A stretch of DNA of 64,000 nucleotides, from assembly GCA_018340375.1 (NCBI GenBank), contig JAFFJZ010000010.1, forward strand, positions 13,392,001-13,456,000. The letters are read 5' to 3'. The stretch is from Gonatopus flavifemur. Taxonomy: Eukaryota > Arthropoda > Insecta > Hymenoptera > Dryinidae. Position 1 is the stretch's first letter. The number at the start of each line of letters is the position of its first letter. Of this stretch, positions 59,342 to 64,000 are shown piece after piece. The position numbers were made by a program, and so were the translations under genes. Below the pieces are notes generated by a model. That model had not been told where the DNA came from, ran no database searches, and worked only from the letters and a program-made list of their open reading frames with translations.

Positions 59342-60134
59342 CCCTAGTAGGAATTTGACACGGAATTCCCTATCAGAAGCATGGCCCTCGTGAGGCTGCA
59401 ATAGGGAGGTCCTAATTAAGGAAAACTTTCAATTACCTCATCAGGTCCTGACAGGGCATCCTGTTTAGGACCTTACAACAATGTAACGCGAGGTTGTTGA
59501 CAGGTCTCAGTCAGATTTTCCCTTTCTGTAACTCAGACATGGTACTCCTATCAGAACCTGATCAGGATTGCCTTGACTCATCGGTATTTGAATTGTGAGG
59601 TAACTGTCAGGATATCTTGATCAGGACCTGATCAGGATTGCCTTGGCTCATCCGTATTTTAATCATGTAATAACCGATAAGGCAGTCGAATCAGGACCTG
59701 ATCATTTCAGAACGATAAATGTATCAAACTATTCAGAATTTTCACAGGACTCATTAGAAATTCACTTGTCTTTTTTAAATGTTCAACTGAGGTCTATTTG
59801 GATCATCAGTAGAATTTCTTCTGTTGGGGGAGTTTCAAAAAATTTTATGAAAAGTGAATTCCATGAAAATCAAATTGAATGTTAGAATATAGCTCAGATG
59901 AGGTCGTGATTGGGAATTCCGCTACCACCCGGATCAGGTCTTGATTGGGAATTCAATTACGACCCTGATTAGATCCTGATTGGGAAACGTTTGGTTTTCC
60001 TGATCAGCACCTTGTCTTTCCCCTGCGTTACATTTTTGTCAGGACCTTATCGGATACTCAAGTCAGGCTCTGAACAGAAATCAGGCATGCCTGATCTGGA
60101 CCTAATGTTTTCCATATCAAAATTTCTACTAGGG
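59342..60134. repeat. TA-flanked CCCTAGTAGG element iterating ATCAGGACCTGATC
   Basis: The ends CCCTAGTAGGAATTTGA and AAAATTTCTACTAGGG pair. Both are bounded by T then TA when read outward. The word TCAGGACCTGATCAGGATTG recurs at 59550-59640, 59695 and 59930-60110. No coding sequence. Confidence 0.8.
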
Positions 60135-60222
60135 ATACGATGAAAATAAGCGTACTTACATTCTGATTCATCAATTAGTGCACGGAAGAAAATCCACGTC
60201 GAGATTATAGTAATCTTTGATA

Positions 60223-60484
60223 CACTGAGAGAAAAAATTTCCGGGAATAATGAAATATTTAGTTGAATAGTCACCATAAAATACTCATTTGATATGAATA
60301 AACTTGCATTGACTCGATCCAATATTTATTCAAATGAACAAATATTTGATATGCTATGAAATATTTCATCAATGGAGACGGTTATTCAATTGAGTCAGTG
60401 AAAGTTTACTCAAATCAATTGAGTATTTTATGGCGACTGTTCAACTCAATATTTTATCGGTCCCGGAAATTTTTCCTCTCAGTG
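60223..60484. repeat. CACTGAGAG MITE, TTGAATAGTCACC family
   Basis: TA-flanked (60221-60222, 60485-60486). The ends CACTGAGAGAAAAAATTTCC and complement pair, and AGTTGAATAGTCACCATAAA pairs with TTTATGGCGACTGTTCAACT. It is the best-preserved copy of the family seen at 9559 and 20071. Confidence 0.9.
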
Positions 60485-60486
60485 TA

Positions 60487-62670
60487 GAAAATTTTCGATA
60501 CATTTCTTAAAATTTGATAGCATTTCTTGAATTGGTGATGAAACGGTTCACATTTTTGTGGAATTTCATTTGAAAAACAATGAAGAATTATCAATACTTG
60601 ACAAAAGATATAAAAAAATTTGAACTTGCCAAAGTCGTGCATGAAATTTTACCAGGTGAATAACAAAATTTCGAAGTCTCCTCTGTAAAAAATTTCCCGT
60701 AAATTTTGGGAAAAATCCTATAAATTTACAGTGAAAATCCAATAAAAACAGCAATTTTGATATATTTCTATGTCAAAATTCCTAGTATAGGAATTCGCTT
60801 TTCCCATATAAGTATAGGAAATTTCCTTCACATAGGTATGAGAAAACCCGAATAATTTTTAGTGTTATTATTCACTTTGTAAAATTTCTATCTTCTGTTG
60901 AGTATTGATAATTTTTCACGGTTTTTCAAATAAAATTCCACAAAAATGTGAACCGTGTTATCTGTATTACAAATTTAAGATTACCATATTCTTCACTTGC
61001 ATTTTTCTCCGTTTGATTCCTATGGAACGCTTTCATCACTGAACACTCATTTGATAAAGGAAAACACAAATGAATAATATTTCTGTAAGCTGAATGAATT
61101 TTTGTTGTGTTTCGTCCCGTCATTGGTGGAATTGCGTTTTTCAATTTTACTTACTCTCTTTTATGGTTCGCATTTTTCAAAATATAAAAATTCATGCGTA
61201 TTTCAAAACTGAGGGGTTGTTTATTCCAAGGAACAGTAATTATGCCACAAAATATTCATTAGTCAGAAACTACGAAGTGAAGAAAATTGCAATTCCCTGA
61301 ACCGTTTCATTACTGGTGCCTCCATCTGATCACACAAGATATGCATCGAACAAAAAAACCAGCTTGAATTTCAGAATTTTTCCCCCACACATTGGATATT
61401 AAATCTTATGATCTACTGCGCAAGAACCTAAATGAATATAATTCCTTGTTACTTCTTGAATTTATTACACAGAATGCTAATAAATCATGGAATCTGCATG
61501 TCCTCGAAGTATCCTTTTGAGAAAATATTAAACCATTCTACACTCTGAACTGTCAACGAACCGGCTCTATATGATTCAATGAAATTCTTGAATATATTCC
61601 TTAGCAAACGTCTAAGATGTGTATGTGTCGTGATATATTACTCAACTATGGCTTTACCGTAGGTCAAGAAACTGCGGCGATCAATAAAGGATTGGACTGA
61701 ATTCTTCGCACGATTCAAATATCAGACATTCTTGAAGGAATAATGTGATTCGAGTACGTGGAAGATTTGAATAAGATCAGTTTGGTCGGTATGGAAATTT
61801 TTACTCGAACGCCATTTTGACCTGACGTGAGAGCGAACGAAAAGAATTGTAATCGACACGTGAAAGAGAGTTCCTGCATCATTTTGAGGAGATAAAATGA
61901 TTATAATGACGCGAGGGTAGTTGCTCCAAGTTACATATTTTATTTAATTTTGTTCGCATGATATGGATGCGCAGAGAGAAGGGATAGCATGGGATGATAT
62001 TTTGTTGATGTATGTAATATATCACCATACTGATGGCAAAGTAATGGTGATTCCTTGTGAAATCAATTTAGTTTGAGTATGAATTATCAAATTAATACTT
62101 CATGTACCATGCTGCAAACAGAATTCAGTTATAGTCAGGATTGCGAAAACTCCCGATTTCTTAGATGTTTCGATTTCCGTCTCTGTTTCCTAAAATACCG
62201 ATTTTAGGCTGAATTTCAACGATTTGTTCATTGATTTCTCTCGCAAATCACACGTTCTCCCCTGAAGAAATATCAAATATTGAAAACTGTTTCTATTGGA
62301 AGCCGATTGATGATTACTTCTTGATAGTTTTCTCTGAGTTCTCCAATCTTCCAGTCACTTGTGATTTGAAGCATTGAATGGCGAGTGGAGCCTCGGACAA
62401 CACACAAGTCCCATATGAATTCAGAATATATTCGATTTTTTGAATTCTAATAGAATCACATTGAGTGAATTCGTAAAGAAGTCTCATAGAATTCATTTGA
62501 TTTGAAATGAGTTCTGCTGGAATTGCTTTGGAATTCATATAAGAATTCTCAGAGTATTCAAACAGAATTCAAAGGCAGTGCTCAGAGAATATCCGTTATG
62601 TCCGCCTAAAAATATCCATAGCGGTATTCAAACAGAATCAGAATTCAATTCAGAAAATGATTGAAATGAA
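60487..62670. other. No recognisable gene
   Basis: AT-rich DNA. GTGAACCGTGTTATC at 60950 and ATGAAACGGTTCACATTTTT at 60538 form one weak inverted pair (TTCACATTTTTGTGGAATTT). GAATTCNNAG words increase from 62400 toward the array. Confidence 0.4.
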
Positions 62671-64000
62671 CCCTGGTAAAAAAATCTCTCTGAATCCCTC
62701 TGAAAATTTCACGTTTCAGAGAGATTCAGAAAGAATCAGAGAAATTTAGAGCAATTCAGCATGGTTCAGAGGATTTCAGAGAAATTCAGAGCAATTTAGC
62801 GTGGTTCAGAGGATTTCAGAGAAATTCAGAGCAGTTCAGCGTGGTCCAAAGGATTTCAGAGACTAGTGGATTGAGAGAACTTGTGCTTTGAATTCTTCAG
62901 AAGGATTCAGAAAAATTCAGAGGAACTCAGAGAGATGCAGGGGAATTCTGGGAAATTCAGAGAGGAACAAATTCAGTAAAATTCTTGGTCCTGCATTTCA
63001 GAGGCGTTCAAGGAGTATCAGACACTTTCAGAGATAGATGAATTCAGAAAGATTGTGCGTAGAACTTTTCAGAAATATTCAGAGGAATTTAGAAAGATTC
63101 AAAGTAATTCAGAGAGATTCACAGGAATCCAGAGAAATTCAGAGAGGAATTGATTCAGTAAAATTTTCGCTTCAGGATTCCAGAAGTATTCAGGGAATGT
63201 CAGAGACTCACAGAGACAGGTGAATCAGGGAAAATATGCGCGTAGAGCTTTTCAGGAATATTCAGAAGAATTTAGAAAGGTTCAGCGTAATTCAGAGAAA
63301 TTCAGAGAGAAATTCATTCAGCTCAATTTTTGGTTCAGGATTTCAGAGGTATTCAGGGAGTGTCAGGGACTCACAGCGAGGAGTGAATTCGGAAGAATTG
63401 TGCGTGGGATTTTTCAGAAAAATTCAGAGAGATTCAGAGGAATTTCGAGTGATCCGGAGGAGTCTGGGAAATTCAGAGAGGAATCAATTCAGTACAATGC
63501 TTGGTCCTGCATTTCAGAGGCTTTCTGGAAGTTTCAGAGACTTCCAGAGGAAAATAAATTGAGAAAAATTGTGCGTGGAATTTTTTAGAAATATTCAGAG
63601 GAATTTAGAAAGATTCAGAGTAATCCAGAGAGATTCAGAGAAATTCAGAGAAATTCAGAGGAATTCAGAGTAAGTTTTGGAATATGAATACATTAAATTC
63701 CGGGATATTTAGAGGAATTCAGAGAAAATCAGAGAGATTCAGAGGAATTCAGAGGAAGCTTTGAAATCTTAATACATTAAATTCCCCGAGATTTAGAGGA
63801 ATTAAGAGAAATTCAGAGAAATTCAGAGAAATTCAGATGGAGGTTTGAAATCTGAATGCATTAGATTCCGGGAGATTTAGAGAAATTCAGAGATATTCAG
63901 GTAAATTCAGAGGGAGCTTTGAAATTTGAATATATATAAAATTCTGAGGGATTCAGTGATATGCGGAGAGATTCAGAGAAAGTTGAAGAATTCAGAACGT
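62671..64000 (+). repeat. Hierarchical TTCAGAGA array with CCCTGGTAAA end, runs off window
   Basis: Starts CCCTGGTAAAAAAATCTC like 16294-16661. At the lowest level it is made of ATTCAGAGA/GGAATTCAG words of 10-11 bases. These are organised into units of ~165-180 bases beginning near 62977, 63157, 63325 and 63492 (AGTAAAATTCTTGGTCCTGC variants). After 63660 the unit changes to ~75-85 bases (starts near 63671, 63754, 63838, 63912; GCTTTGAAATCTGAATNCAT). The open frames of ~60-120 codons are by-products. The right end is outside the window. Confidence 0.9.

Noticed and set aside
62671..64000. Could be a CRISPR-like or coiled-coil coding array
   Set aside because: Repeats are irregular 10-11-base words without constant spacers, the genome is eukaryotic in character, and the frames are short and repeat-driven.

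Overview
This window looks like AT-rich, gene-poor DNA from an animal nuclear genome, most likely an insect. The support is indirect: mariner-family elements with TA target sites, a Jockey/CR1-type non-LTR reverse transcriptase, pogo-like and piggyBac-like transposase remnants, and dozens of nested fold-back elements (MITEs). There are no operons, Shine-Dalgarno sites, rRNA or CRISPR arrays, and no host exon that I could recognise. The window reads as intergenic or intronic sequence. The species cannot be named from the sequence alone.

Layout. 1-4.47 kb: the inner arms of a large fold-back element whose left end lies outside the window. It carries a broken non-LTR reverse transcriptase, which is itself interrupted by an apparently intact mariner (1223-2515). 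4.5-10.9 kb: mostly featureless AT-rich DNA with a few short TA-flanked palindromes. 10.99-13.28 kb: a 1.37-kb near-complete hairpin, then a pogo-like element. An inverted relative of the pogo-like element sits at 18.23-19.12 kb. 14.95-15.5 kb: a ~120-bp tandem repeat, whose unit recurs at 27.0-27.4 kb inside a TTAA-flanked palindrome. 21.99-24.61 kb: a hAT-like fold-back with an exact 8-bp target duplication, stuffed with at least five younger palindromic elements. 27.7-34.0 kb: the longest stretch with no recognisable element. 34.1-37.4 kb: more fold-backs, one centred on a (TG)n/(CA)n hairpin. 37.7-38.0 kb: a 3' fragment of a second mariner lineage. 40-47.9 kb: arrays of iterated palindromic words. 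50.2-51.64 kb: a second hAT-like fold-back, enclosing a piggyBac-like transposase tail. 52.2-53.8 kb: a 1.6-kb element with a 100-codon acidic ORF. 55.16-56.05 kb: an internally deleted third mariner. 57.6-60.5 kb: further MITEs. 62.67-64.0 kb: the start of a large hierarchical TTCAGAGA array that runs off the window.

How it fits together. Only one gene appears capable of making a full protein, the mariner transposase at 1288-2337. Everything else is non-autonomous or broken. The most striking general pattern is that many fold-back families share short outer ends (for example CACNGAGA or CCCTRGTA with flanking TA), yet have unrelated interiors. Each interior is built by iterating one short, usually self-complementary, word of its own, such as CAGTACTGG, GAACGTTC, GAATATTC, AGATATCT or ATCAGGACCTGATC. 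Coordinates of repeat boundaries were read by eye and may be off by a few bases.
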